Positions 48,275-58,599 of a stretch of 64,000 nucleotides of DNA are shown piece by piece (position 1 is the stretch's first letter; each line of letters begins with the position of its first letter). Both the position numbers and the translations under genes were made by a program. Source of the stretch: Calothrix sp. CSU_2_0 (GTDB lineage: Bacteria > Cyanobacteriota > Cyanobacteriia > Cyanobacteriales > Nostocaceae); NCBI GenBank assembly GCA_012034595.1, contig JAAUPE010000004.1:1-64000 (forward strand), read 5' to 3'. Under the pieces are notes generated by a model that was given only the letters and a program-made list of their open reading frames with translations, was not told the DNA's origin and did not search any database.

Positions 48275-48943
48275 TTACCAAAACATCGATTCGGTTAATT
48301 TCTGACCTCCAGCTTTCCAACCCAGAAATGAGTGAATGAGGACGAAAATAATCACTGTTGGAACTGAGGAGAAGTGAACGATGCGTAACGCTTGCCAATC
48401 CCCAAAGCATTCGACAATCCAAGGAAACTGTGCTGGTTTGTACATACCCACACCTGTAAATATTGCTAGCAGCAGGATAGGGATGATGCTGGTGTAAACA
48501 ATACGATGCCAAGCATATATTAAACGTTTGGGATTTTTGGTTTTTTGCAGTGCTTTAATATCGTTTGCACCCACAAATTTATGCTGCCAGCGACGGGTTA
48601 CAAATACGTAAATTCCATACCAGAGCAGGTTTAAGGAAAATGCCCACATGGCTGCAAAGTGCCAGTGTCTACCACCTGCTAACCATCCCCCTAATGTAAA
48701 GAGGGGAAAAATATGCAATCCCCCACGTCCTCCGAATACTGGGTTAGCGTTATAAATTTGCAGTCCACTGGTAAGCATAACGAAAATACTAACGATGTTT
48801 ACCCAGTGAAATATTTTAGCTGCGATCGCGCTTTGCGCGGTTCCCTTCAGGAACATCGCGTAGCGTTTCCCCTGGAGAATCGCTGTAAAGCGGATGCCTT
48901 GCACCATCTCTGGAGTTTCCCTGGTTTTAGGTGGAACTGTCAT
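48275..48943 (-). CDS. b-type cytochrome membrane subunit (cytochrome b561-like)
   Basis: A 222-residue integral membrane protein with four helices (about 45-62, 90-115, 143-165, 185-205). It has histidines suited to heme ligation (FHWVNIV, WHFAAMW, WHRIVYT, VHFSSV). It precedes the molybdopterin oxidoreductase by 92 bases on the same strand and is the likely electron donor subunit. About 18 codons near the N-terminus (GKRYAMFLKGTAQSAIA) are encoded by a typical palindromic cyanobacterial repeat inserted in frame between AILQ and AKIFHW. Function should survive because the insertion precedes the first helix. Confidence 0.87.
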   Translation of the reverse strand: MTVPPKTRETPEMVQGIRFTAILQGKRYAMFLKGTAQSAIAAKIFHWVNIVSIFVMLTSGLQIYNANPVFGGRGGLHIFPLFTLGGWLAGGRHWHFAAMWAFSLNLLWYGIYVFVTRRWQHKFVGANDIKALQKTKNPKRLIYAWHRIVYTSIIPILLLAIFTGVGMYKPAQFPWIVECFGDWQALRIVHFSSVPTVIIFVLIHSFLGWKAGGQKLTESMFW

Positions 48944-50111
48944 TTTTCGATTCTTAATCTTTTTTTACTTTTTCTCTTTTCTATTTCACTAGTACAGAAC
49001 GGCGGAAATAGCGCAAAGTTGCAAAGCTCGTCACGGGGATACTCCCCGGTGGCAGACTTTGCGGCGGTGTCGGTTTCCGTCCCGCCAAACTTTGTAAGAG
49101 AAAGCTACCATACCCTGCGGGAAGCCGCTCCGCGTCTATAAAATGGCTGAAAAGCTTATAAAATCATCTTTCTTTCTTTTGCCTTTTATCTTTTTACTTT
49201 TGCCTTGAGGTACTAGTGGCAATTTATATATATTAATTCTTTATGGGAATTACAAGCTAATAAATCTGTATCAAAATCAATACTGTATATGCCAGTTTAT
49301 TGAGCTTCATATTCAGAATTGTATAAAAATTAATGAAGGTGAGTTCAAGCCTACCTTCATTAATTAAAACCAAATTTTTAGAAAAGAATCATTATTTCGG
49401 GAAAAACGTCAAGTTGATATGTACCAGTTTCAATTGTGAACTTAGTTCATGCAAATCTATAATCTCTAAATCAAGGTGTTTATAAATTTGAATTTAATTC
49501 ACACCTGTTCTATCCATTTGGTAGTTATCTTTCAGCAGTCTGATGTATGTGCGGTAGGGGATATATTGCAAGGGATCGTACCCATTAAAACGGAGAATAA
49601 GTACGCAAGCCAGGAGTACTTGCCTGCAATAATTGCTTTGATAACTTCTTCAACCTGTTTATTATTCATCATCTTTTATATCTCGATATAGTGTCTGTTT
49701 AATCTTTGAGTAATAGGGAACATTTTTATCTCAATTCACAGTGTATATATGGATTGGGATACTATTTCGTTATTTCTTAAAAAAACTGTAAAGACTTCGT
49801 AAAGCTTTCATTAATTTATTATTAATGCACTTATTTTTCTAAATAAAATTACTTTTTTATTTAGAATTTTATATTTCAATACGGTTCAGTTAAGACTAAA
49901 CTATTCAATATTTTAAACCGCCATAGACACGGAGTGGCTTCCCGTAGGGTAGCAAGAGAAGGAAAAAATACTTAACTGAACTGTATTGTTTTATATTTAC
50001 TTATTTATACATTTTTAAATACATTAAACAAACAGGATTCAAAGCCCTCTGATAGTAAAAATGGATTGTAGCTTTTATGAATAAAATGGGCAATTAAGTG
50101 CATTTTTTTTG
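48944..50111. other. Long intergenic region with dispersed repeats
   Basis: About 1.2 kb without a convincing gene. Around 49035-49060 there is a GGGGATACTCCCC hairpin, followed by several GC-rich palindromic words (CGGGAAGCCGCTCCGCG near 49118). Around 49921-49960 lies ATAGACACGGAGTGGCTTCC then CGTAGGGTAGCA, which resembles 54270-54302. A 71-codon open frame at 49476-49691 has no features of a real protein. Confidence 0.5.
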
Positions 50112-51652
50112 CTAAAAGCTGGCATGTTTTCTGATGTCAGCGTATTGTTTAACTGCGGTATTTATCTCAATAAAGAACTCACTACCTTTTCCCAATTGAG
50201 ATTTGCAGCCGAGTTTGCCTCGATGTTTTTCAACAATAATTTTACGGCTAATTGCTAAACCTAGTCCATTCCCTTTACCGATGGATTTGGTGCTAAAGAA
50301 AGGTTCAAATATACGACGTTGAATGTGGGGAAGAATGCCCTTGCCATTATCGGAAATACGAATTAGTATCTTTTGCTTCGGGGGGTTTTCTTGATTTGGG
50401 GTTTTGCAACCATTACTGCAAATCAAAGATAAATGGCTATTGACAATTTCGGTGCTAATCCAAATTTTGGGGATAAAAGAGTAGTCATGCTGCATTCGTT
50501 CTTCTAAAGCTTCAATGGCATTAGTCAGAATATTCAGAAAGACTTGATTTAATTCTCCTGGAATGCATTCTACAAGTGGAATATCGCCGAATTTTTTAAT
50601 AATTTGAATACCTGGTCGGTGGATTTGTTCTTTGAAACGGTGTTGTAAAATTGTCAGGATACTGTTGAGTCCGTCATGCAGGTTGGTTCTTTTCAGGTGA
50701 GCGTTGTCAAATTGCAAAAACTTGTGTAATGCCGATACCGTGTCTTGAAGATGGTCTGAACCTGCACGCATTGACCATAGGGATTTGAGGAAGTCGGTTT
50801 TGACAAAATCGATGTTGGTGGATTTCCCTGATGAAGCGATCGCAGTGGGTGGTATGGGGTAGCTGTGTTGGTACTGTTCGAGGAGATCGATTAAGTCTTC
50901 GGCATTTTGGCTGGTACTGTAAATATTGGAGAAAATAAAGTTAACGGGGTTGTAAATTTCGTTAACTAAATCCACAATTAGTTGTCCCAAAGTCGATAGT
51001 TTTGCTTTTTGGAGGAGTTGGGTTTGGATTTGTGCTAGTTCTTGCTGTGTGGCAGCAATTTTCTCTAATGCTTCCCTGGCTTTGCTCTCAGCTACTTGGA
51101 TTTGTTGCCGAAGTTGGGATTTTGAATTGCGATCGCAATTTCCCGACTTACCTGTTGTAAAATCTCAACTTCTCCTGTTTCCCAAGTACGGGTACTGCGG
51201 GAATCATCCACAATTACCATTCCCCACATCATAGTTTGCCCAGATGGTTGATGATTTCCAGCTTCTGCATGCAGCAAAATTGGGGTAACTAACCCAGATG
51301 GGTGATGTATTTTATCTAAAACGGATAAGTCGGAATCAATAGCCACAATTCCGCTTTCTGGAAAAATCTGGTAAATCGCAACTCTATTGATATCGAAAAA
51401 TTTTCGTACCTCTGTCACAGATGCTTGCAATATATCTTTCAGGGATATTCCACCATCAATCCGATCGACTATTTTGCGTACCTTAGCCAAAAAACTCTCT
51501 TTTGCTAACGCTATTAGTAACGATGACTGTAATTTCTCGTAATTCTCTAGCGTTAGGGGTGCAGACAATTGCCCTTGTTCTGAAGTAACTTGGGCGCATC
51601 GTTGTGAAGCATCGACCTCAAACTTATGGGTAGCTGGTTCTTCGATGTGCAT
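50112..51652 (-). CDS. GAF-domain histidine kinase, frameshifted
   Basis: Soluble sensor kinase. The first frame (from 51652) holds a GAF domain (about residues 60-180; MMWGMVIVDDSRSTRTWETG). At 51120-51123 one T of a T-run is missing on the + strand; correcting it restores QLRQQIQVAESKAREALEKI, a coiled coil, and connects to the kinase core LSTLGQLIVDLVNEIYNPVN. The phosphorylatable histidine of the normal GVAHEINNP is not seen: the motif reads VDLVNEIYNP, with Asn in place of His. ATPase motifs are intact (LTNAIEALEE; DNGKGILPH; GNGLGLAIS). It may therefore be a degenerate kinase acting through dimerisation. Confidence 0.82.
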
Positions 51653-52139
51653 AGCTGCTGGTAGGATGGGAAAGATGTTATGTAGCTTGATGCGGTATTA
51701 GTACTCTGACGTTTAAACTGTGAACTAAATAGTATTTTTTTAGTCGCATTTCTATGTCAGCTACTACTATTGATCCTGGACTGAAGCAACAAAAACGTAA
51801 ACGGGAAAATGTAACTTCCTCGTTTTCTTTAATGCTCGGTTAAACATCAAATCAGCTACATGATGTACATTTGAAATGAGAAATAGCAGCCAGCTATAGT
51901 ATATGAGTTAACATTATTCCTATTGATTTTCTCGGTCTAGCAAGATTCAGTCAAAGCTGAAATCAAGGCAAAATGGATGTTTCATAAATTAAAACAAAAG
52001 TCAAGGCTTCATTGTAGTGTTTTAAGTAAAAGGAGTAGTTTATCGATTGTATCGAGGCTACATTACTATTAGTTGTTCCACCCCTGAAATGTCACGTAAC
52101 ACTACAAAAGAAAACCACAACAATAACATCTAATGACTG
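51653..52139. other. Intergenic region, no gene seen
   Basis: Divergent promoter interval between the GAF kinase and the AAA-GGDEF gene. No repeat or hairpin stands out. Confidence 0.4.
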
Positions 52140-54209
52140 ATGACAATCGAAGAAGTCATACTGCTAATCAAAGCTAGTTTTCCCAATACTTTAACCCCAC
52201 TTCAAGAGTTAGTACTGCGTTCTTCATGGGACGGTAAAACTTATACTAATATAGCTTTAGAAGCTCATTACGGTGAAGAAAGAGTTAGAAAAGTTGCTTC
52301 AAATCTATGGCAACTCATGAGCGATTTTTGGCAAGAACCAATCCAAAAATCAAATTTCCGTCAAGTTTTACAATTGCGAGAACTAGAAAGAAGGCAGCAT
52401 CAACTGATTCAAGAATTTAATCGGGTCACTACTAAGGTCTCATTAGAATTTCCTAATGGTCCTGTATCAATTGATTCTGAATTTTATATTTATCGTCCGC
52501 CAATTGAGCAGATGGCTTGTGATGAAATTACTGGACCAGGAGGTGCAGTTTGTATAAAATCACCGAAAAGAATGGGGAAAAGTTCCTTACTATTGAGGAT
52601 TTTGGCGCATGGAGCAAACTTAGGTTATAGAACTGTGAGTTTGGATTTTCAACAAGCCGATCTATCTATTTTTGCGAATATAGATAAGTTTTTGCGCTGG
52701 TTTTGTGCTAATATCAGCCGCGAATTAGGCTTGGAGCCAAAACTCAACGATTATTGGAACGAGGATATGGGCAGCAAAGTTAGTTGCTTGATTTATTTTC
52801 AGGATTATTTGCTGACATCGTTAGAAAGTCCGTTGGTTTTAGCATTGAATGAAATCGATGTGGTGTTGGAATATCCGGAAATTGCCAAGGATTTTTTGAC
52901 GCTGTTACGCTCTTGGTACGAACAAGCTAAGTATATAGAAGCTTGGCAGGGTTTAAGGCTGGTAATGGCTTATTCTAGCGAGGTTCTGGTGCATTCGCGG
53001 ATGACCCATTCACCCTTGAATATTGGCTTACCGATTAAGTTACCGCCATTTTCCCAAGAGCAGGTGGAGGATTTGGCACAACGACATGGTTTAGATTGGT
53101 GCGGTAAGCGGAGCTTAATGCCTCCGTCATCTCGCAGTGAAGCCGATCGCTTGATGGGGATGGTGGGGGGACATCCCTATTTAATTAGGTTAGCGCTGTA
53201 CTATTTGGTTGCGAAAGGGGGATTGGAGGGAGATTTAGAGATGCTATTGCAACAAGCTCCTACGGAATCGGGGATTTTCGATGAGTATTTGCGACAATAT
53301 GTGTTGTTTTTAAGGGGAGAACCCGAACTTGCGGCAGCTTTTTATGAAGTTATCGCCACTGATACTCCGGTGAGATTGGAGCCAATTTTGGCGCATCGTT
53401 TGCAGAATTTGGGGTTAGTGAATTTAGAAGGCGATCGCGTTTGTCCGGCTTGTGAATTGTTTCGGCTTTATTTTCGCGAACAGTTAAATTATGGGCAAAG
53501 CATCCCCCAGCAAAGTTTTGCTAGCTCAATGCCAGAGGCACATCGTATGGAGGAACTCGCACGGGAGAATCAGCATTTGCGGATGCGATCGACTTTAGAT
53601 GAACTGACTCAAGTTGCAAACCGTCGTTATTTTAATACTTACTTACAAATTGAGTGGCAGCGCTATGGAAGGGAAAATCTCGCCAGTCTATCGGGTGAGG
53701 AAATTCCCTTATCGTTGATTTTGTGCGATATCGATTACTTCAAAATCTACAATAAAACTTATGGCAATATTGCTGGAGATGATTGCTTGCGGAAAATTGC
53801 TAAAACTATCCAGAAATCTTTAGAACGGGTGCTTGGTGGTAGTTTTTGCGCTGCTAAAGGTACTTTCGATCCATCTATTTCTGGGAATATGCGGCTGGAA
53901 GGTCAATCGCTACTCATTGCCCGTTACAGTGGTGAGCAATTTGCAATTGTTGTTCATGCTGACGCTGGTGTCGCAGTCAATATCGCCGAAACGATTCGTG
54001 AAGGTGTTAAGGAATTGGCAATTTTATGTGATTATCCTGGAATCGGCGGACTTCCTGCTAGTGTTTTGACCGTTAGTATCGGAGTTGCGAGTATTATTCC
54101 CGATCGCGAAACTGAACCCAAAACTGAACCCGAAACCATTATTGTCGCTGCCGAAAAAGCCCTAAGTTTAGCAAAACGTCGAGGACGCGATCGCGTTGTA
54201 TTGGGTTAA
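52140..54209 (+). CDS. AAA-like ATPase fused to GGDEF (diguanylate cyclase-like) domain
   Basis: A 689-residue protein. Residues 1-85 are the helix-turn-helix-like N-terminal domain of cyanobacterial vWA-MoxR-associated/AAA proteins (TPLQELVLRSSWDGKTYTNI). Then comes an AAA-like ATPase with Walker A SPKRMGKSSLL (about 142-152), a LALNEIDVVLE Walker B-like segment, and winged-helix-like sequence to about 450. After that is a GGDEF domain: LDELTQVANRRYF, ILCDIDYFKIYNKTYGNIAGD. The signature is SGEQF instead of GGDEF/GGEEF, so catalytic activity is uncertain. No inhibitory RxxD motif is seen upstream. It could couple nucleotide-dependent signalling to c-di-GMP. Confidence 0.88.
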   Translation: MTIEEVILLIKASFPNTLTPLQELVLRSSWDGKTYTNIALEAHYGEERVRKVASNLWQLMSDFWQEPIQKSNFRQVLQLRELERRQHQLIQEFNRVTTKVSLEFPNGPVSIDSEFYIYRPPIEQMACDEITGPGGAVCIKSPKRMGKSSLLLRILAHGANLGYRTVSLDFQQADLSIFANIDKFLRWFCANISRELGLEPKLNDYWNEDMGSKVSCLIYFQDYLLTSLESPLVLALNEIDVVLEYPEIAKDFLTLLRSWYEQAKYIEAWQGLRLVMAYSSEVLVHSRMTHSPLNIGLPIKLPPFSQEQVEDLAQRHGLDWCGKRSLMPPSSRSEADRLMGMVGGHPYLIRLALYYLVAKGGLEGDLEMLLQQAPTESGIFDEYLRQYVLFLRGEPELAAAFYEVIATDTPVRLEPILAHRLQNLGLVNLEGDRVCPACELFRLYFREQLNYGQSIPQQSFASSMPEAHRMEELARENQHLRMRSTLDELTQVANRRYFNTYLQIEWQRYGRENLASLSGEEIPLSLILCDIDYFKIYNKTYGNIAGDDCLRKIAKTIQKSLERVLGGSFCAAKGTFDPSISGNMRLEGQSLLIARYSGEQFAIVVHADAGVAVNIAETIREGVKELAILCDYPGIGGLPASVLTVSIGVASIIPDRETEPKTEPETIIVAAEKALSLAKRRGRDRVVLG

Positions 54210-54447
54210 AAGTTTTGAGTTAGATGTTTTGAGTTAGGGACTATACGCCAGAAGTCAGAGTACTCCCATGGGGTAGACACGTAGTGGCTTCTGTAAAGGA
54301 GTATGGCAGTCAGAACTAAAATAGCTTTATATATGGCTTTTGGATTGTCTGACTATACCTCACATAATTGCAATCTGCTGTTATTTAACAGCTATTTCTT
54401 GGCTTTTCTCATGAATTTAGATATTGCATAATTATCACCGTACCAAG

Positions 54448-56802
54448 ATGAAATACCAGGTACTCGACCGAATTTTTAATAAACATCAAACATCACGTAA
54501 GTTTGAGCGTTTAGAAATTGATGCGAATTTTTATATTGTTGATACTTCCGAACAAGTACGACGATTTGCTGATAAGCCTGATGAAGTGATTTTAGGGAAA
54601 GATGTGCGGTTAAGCTTTCCGGAACTCATTGGTTTAGAAGAAGTATTGATTTCCATATTACAAGGAAATCAAGAATTATTTGAATTAGAGGGAATTCAAC
54701 GATGTTTAGAGCATTCATCTGACTTACTGTATATTGATATTTATATTTTGAGCGAGCCTAGTCAAAATCAGGAGAAGAATCGTCTAATTATCTTTTTAGA
54801 AGATGTCACCGATCGCATGTTAGTAAAGCAGAAGTTCTCGCAACATTCCCATGAGACAAATTTACTATCAAGTGTTTTATCTTCATACAAAAATTATATG
54901 GATAAAGTTATCACTTCAATGGCTGATGCCTTGATAGTGACAGCAAAATCTGGAGAAATTAAGAAAGTTAATCGGGCAGCGCTGGAGTTATTTGGTTACA
55001 GTGAAGAAGAATTAATTAATCAATCAATTTCAATTATTATTGATGATAATCAACTTTTACAAAAAGCGATTCAGCAATATACTATTTTTCACAAATATTT
55101 TCAAAATGCCGAAGTAGTTTGTCGGACGAAAACTAGAGAAAAAGTATTAGTCGCTTTTTCTTGTTCGGTAATTCAGAAAAAAATCGATGGTTTAGAAGAT
55201 ATTGTTTATATTGGACGAGATATAACAGCCCGCAAACTCAGACAGCAAAGACATTCCGCTCAATATTCAATTACGCGAATTATCTCCGAATCCACAAGCA
55301 TTAAATCAGCAATTCCTGAGATTTTGCGAATGATTTGTGAAAGTTTAGGATGGGATTTGGGAGAACTTTGGACAACTAACGAATATATTTCTACATCAAC
55401 TTTACAATCTCAAAATTATCCAGTACTTCGCTGTGTCGAAATGTGGTCTTCCCGTAACGTTGCAATCCGAGAATTCAAATTGGTTACTTGGAAAACCATA
55501 TATCAGTCTGGGATGGGTTTACCAGGTAGAATTTGGACAATGGGTACACCAATTTGGGTCAGGGATGTCAAAAACGATGTTGATGCGCGATCGCAATTTG
55601 CGACAACAAGTGGATTGCAAGCTGCATTTGGATTTCCCATTCTCGATGACCTTCAAACCTTTGGGGTGATGACTTTTTTTAGTCGGGAAAACCAACCTCC
55701 TGATGTTGATTTGCTACAAATGATGGTTTCTATTGGCAATCAAATTGCAGAATTTATCAAAAGAAAACATGCAGAGGAAGCACTTTTAGAAAGCGAAGAA
55801 AGATATCGTGATTTGTTTGAAAATGCTAACGATTTAATCCAGTCAGCTAATTCCTACGGACAAATTATATATGTAAATCGGGCTTGGTATGAAACCCTGG
55901 GATATACCCCCGATGACATTACTAATCTGAATATATTTGATATTATTCCCCCCGAATATCAAAAACAATGTCGGCAAATATTTTCTCGTGTTCTGGCTGG
56001 TGAAAAAATTGAAGCAGTGCAAACAGCCTTTATAACTAAAAATGGCGATATCGTGATTTTAGAAGGGAATATTAGCTGTAAATTTGAAAATGGCAAACCC
56101 ATTGCTACACGGGGAATTTTTCGCAACATCACTCAGCGTGTAGCGGCAGAAAACGCACTTCGAGAACAGCAAGAACAAACCGAACGTTTATTACTAAATA
56201 TTCTCCCCGAAACTATTGCTAATCGCTTAAAAATTCAACCCGGTAACATCGCCGAAGACTATGCTAATGTATCAGTGATGTTCGCTGATATCGTCGGATT
56301 TACGCAAATTTCTGCGAGATTAGGGGCTATCCAACTAGTAAAACTCCTCAATCAAATTTTTTCAGCCTTTGACCGCTTGTGCGATCGCTATGGTTTAGAA
56401 AAAATCAAAACCATTGGTGATGCTTATATGGTGGTTGGTGGTTTACCCAATCGCAGTTCTAACCATGCTAGCGCGATCGCAAATATGGCTCTTGACATGC
56501 AAAAAGCGATCGCAATTTTCAACACAGAGAATCAGCAAAACTTCAATATCCGCATTGGAATTCATAGCGGTCCCGTCGTTGCTGGGGTAATTGGCATAAA
56601 AAAGTTTACGTATGACCTCTGGGGAGATACGGTAAATATTGCTAGCAGAATGGAATCACACGGTGTAGTCGGAAAGATTCAAGTTTCCGAATATACATAC
56701 AATCTATTGCATAATCAATTTATTTTTGAAAAGCGTGGGGAAATCGAAATCAAAGGTAAAGGTACAATGACAACTTACCTATTGCAAGGGAAAGCAAGAT
56801 GA
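54448..56802 (+). CDS. PAS/GAF-regulated class III adenylate/guanylate cyclase
   Basis: A cyclase of about 784 residues from MKYQVLDRIFN (54448; a TTG eight codons earlier is in frame). Order: N-terminal PAS-like region, PAS (ITSMADALIVTAKSGEIKKV), GAF (about 285-450, with GLPGRIWTMGTPIWVRDV), PAS/PAC (DLFENANDLIQSANSYGQII), a coiled-coil linker (REQQEQTERLLLNILPETIA), and a catalytic CHD domain: VMFADIVGFT (metal aspartates), KTIGDAYMVVGG and DLWGDTVNIASRME. The substrate residues (KT...DLWG) suit ATP, giving cAMP. The domain order is like cyanobacterial CyaB/CyaC relatives. No membrane segment. Confidence 0.92.
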   Translation: MKYQVLDRIFNKHQTSRKFERLEIDANFYIVDTSEQVRRFADKPDEVILGKDVRLSFPELIGLEEVLISILQGNQELFELEGIQRCLEHSSDLLYIDIYILSEPSQNQEKNRLIIFLEDVTDRMLVKQKFSQHSHETNLLSSVLSSYKNYMDKVITSMADALIVTAKSGEIKKVNRAALELFGYSEEELINQSISIIIDDNQLLQKAIQQYTIFHKYFQNAEVVCRTKTREKVLVAFSCSVIQKKIDGLEDIVYIGRDITARKLRQQRHSAQYSITRIISESTSIKSAIPEILRMICESLGWDLGELWTTNEYISTSTLQSQNYPVLRCVEMWSSRNVAIREFKLVTWKTIYQSGMGLPGRIWTMGTPIWVRDVKNDVDARSQFATTSGLQAAFGFPILDDLQTFGVMTFFSRENQPPDVDLLQMMVSIGNQIAEFIKRKHAEEALLESEERYRDLFENANDLIQSANSYGQIIYVNRAWYETLGYTPDDITNLNIFDIIPPEYQKQCRQIFSRVLAGEKIEAVQTAFITKNGDIVILEGNISCKFENGKPIATRGIFRNITQRVAAENALREQQEQTERLLLNILPETIANRLKIQPGNIAEDYANVSVMFADIVGFTQISARLGAIQLVKLLNQIFSAFDRLCDRYGLEKIKTIGDAYMVVGGLPNRSSNHASAIANMALDMQKAIAIFNTENQQNFNIRIGIHSGPVVAGVIGIKKFTYDLWGDTVNIASRMESHGVVGKIQVSEYTYNLLHNQFIFEKRGEIEIKGKGTMTTYLLQGKAR

Positions 56803-56871
56803 AACAGGGGATTGGAAATCGCAAAATTTCTCCATTTCTCCATTTCTCCATTTCTCCCCAATCCCCAATTC

Positions 56872-58364
56872 CTAACCTATCCCCAATTTCCCAGCCAAAA
56901 CTGGAGTTAAAGGTATAAGGGTTGCCACCATGAGAAATAAAGCTAGCAAACCCAAGGCAGCACGGGCATCATCGGGTTCAGTAATTTCATTCAAACTGGG
57001 ACGCTCCAAATCCCGTTGTAAAAAGAAAATTGCGATCGCCCAATACATTGCTAAGGGATTTCCCAAAGAGACTATAACTAACACCAATAAAGTCGCAAAT
57101 GTTGTCCTATTGGCAACTTTACGTCCATAAATCGCTTGAACTATCCGACCACCGTCTAATTGTCCTGCTGGCATCAAATTGAGCGCAGTTATAACCAAAC
57201 CCAACCAACCAATCGCCACTAAAGGATGAATCCCCACCACAGGCGATTGTAAAGCCGAACCCAAAACAACCTTTGCCAAACTTCCAACTAAAATCGAACC
57301 TTGGAAAAACTGACTGGGTAACTGAAACAAAGCACCTTCTTGTGACAGCAACAACCCCACTACCAACATCATTAAAGCAACAATTCCACCTGCTGCTGGT
57401 CCAGAAACAGCAATATCAAATAGGACTCTCCGATTAGGTATTAACGACTCAAATCTGGTAATTGCACCAAATGAACCAATTTGGACAGCAGGAAGTAAGA
57501 AAGGAAAACTCAAGCGAACTTGGTGACGACGAGCAGCCAACCAATGACCGATTTCATGGGCGACTAAAACGGCAAGAATACCAGATGCGATCGGTAAAGC
57601 TTGCTGGTAGCGTGAAGGTTCGGCAAAAAAATCAAAACCTAGTAACAAACCACCCGCTTCCAGGGATGTACCAATTGTAGCTATTAGTAAAATAAGAGCA
57701 AATACCTTTTGCGCTAACGTTGTCGTCAATGGGTCATTACGACTCGGTAGAACGATAACAACAGGTTTTTCCTCGCTACCTTCAACCAAAAACAAGCGAT
57801 ATTTATCACCCAAGCGTTTTTGCAAACTCTCAGTTAAGCGATTGTGGACAGTTTCCGCTTCCCCTCTAAGATTACCTTTAAAAACAGCACCTTCCTGGAA
57901 AGGAATAGTTTCAGTCGCAAAAAGGTATCAATACCGAAAATACCTTTTATTACGCTCAATTCTTCATCGGGAATAGGAATAGTTTCAACTACAACCGATG
58001 AGTCAGCAGATGAATCGCTATTTTTCCCACTGTTGATTGTCGATGTGTTCTTTTCAGAAAGCCTTTCTGTAGCTTTTTGGCGTAAAATTGCATCCTGTCC
58101 AGCTGCTCGCAGTTGCCTTCCTAAATAAACATAAAGACCTGCGGAAGCAACCAAGAAAAAGAGAATAGCAACAATGTTTATATAAATCCCAGCTGCAAAC
58201 AAGCCGAAGAATAACAGCCAGGGAGCCATTAATACAACCGACTGCAACCAGGCTAAGATTCCTAGCTTACCAAAAGGTTTTGCGCGATAAAAGCCCCAAC
58301 CCAAAATACCAAAAGCGATAATCACGACGATCGCGACTAAAGGAGTTTCTGACGCAGTAAACAT
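56872..58364 (-). CDS. Site-2 protease (M50) family membrane metalloprotease, frameshifted
   Basis: Intramembrane zinc protease of the chloroplast EGY/cyanobacterial S2P type. The first frame (from 58364) has two membrane helices and the start of the soluble domain, up to IKGIFGIDTF. At 57919-57923 (five A on the + strand, six expected) one base is missing; the corrected reading FATETIPFQEGAVFKGNLRG continues into the second frame. There lie the zinc motif AHEIGHW, the LDG motif (AGQLDGGRI) and five or more further helices. Restored length is about 497 residues, normal for the family. Likely substrates are membrane-bound regulators; none can be named here. Confidence 0.88.
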
Positions 58365-58599
58365 CTTCTAAACCTTTGTTTTACAAAATCAAGCCTGAGT
58401 TAGCCATTTATTAAAGACTATTTAATAAATGTATGGGGAAATGGGGAAACGGGGAAGGGGGAGTTAGGAGTTATGAGTTAGGAGTTAGGAGTTAATAAAT
58501 ACAAATTCCCAATGCCCAATGTCCAATACTTCGGCAAAGTCTCACAGTGAGCTTGTCGAACTGCTCATTACAAGTCCCCAATTCCCAATTCCCAATTCC

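Noticed and set aside
49476-49691. 71-codon open frame in the long intergenic region
   Set aside because: No ribosome binding site, no recognisable domain, composition like the AT-rich flanks.
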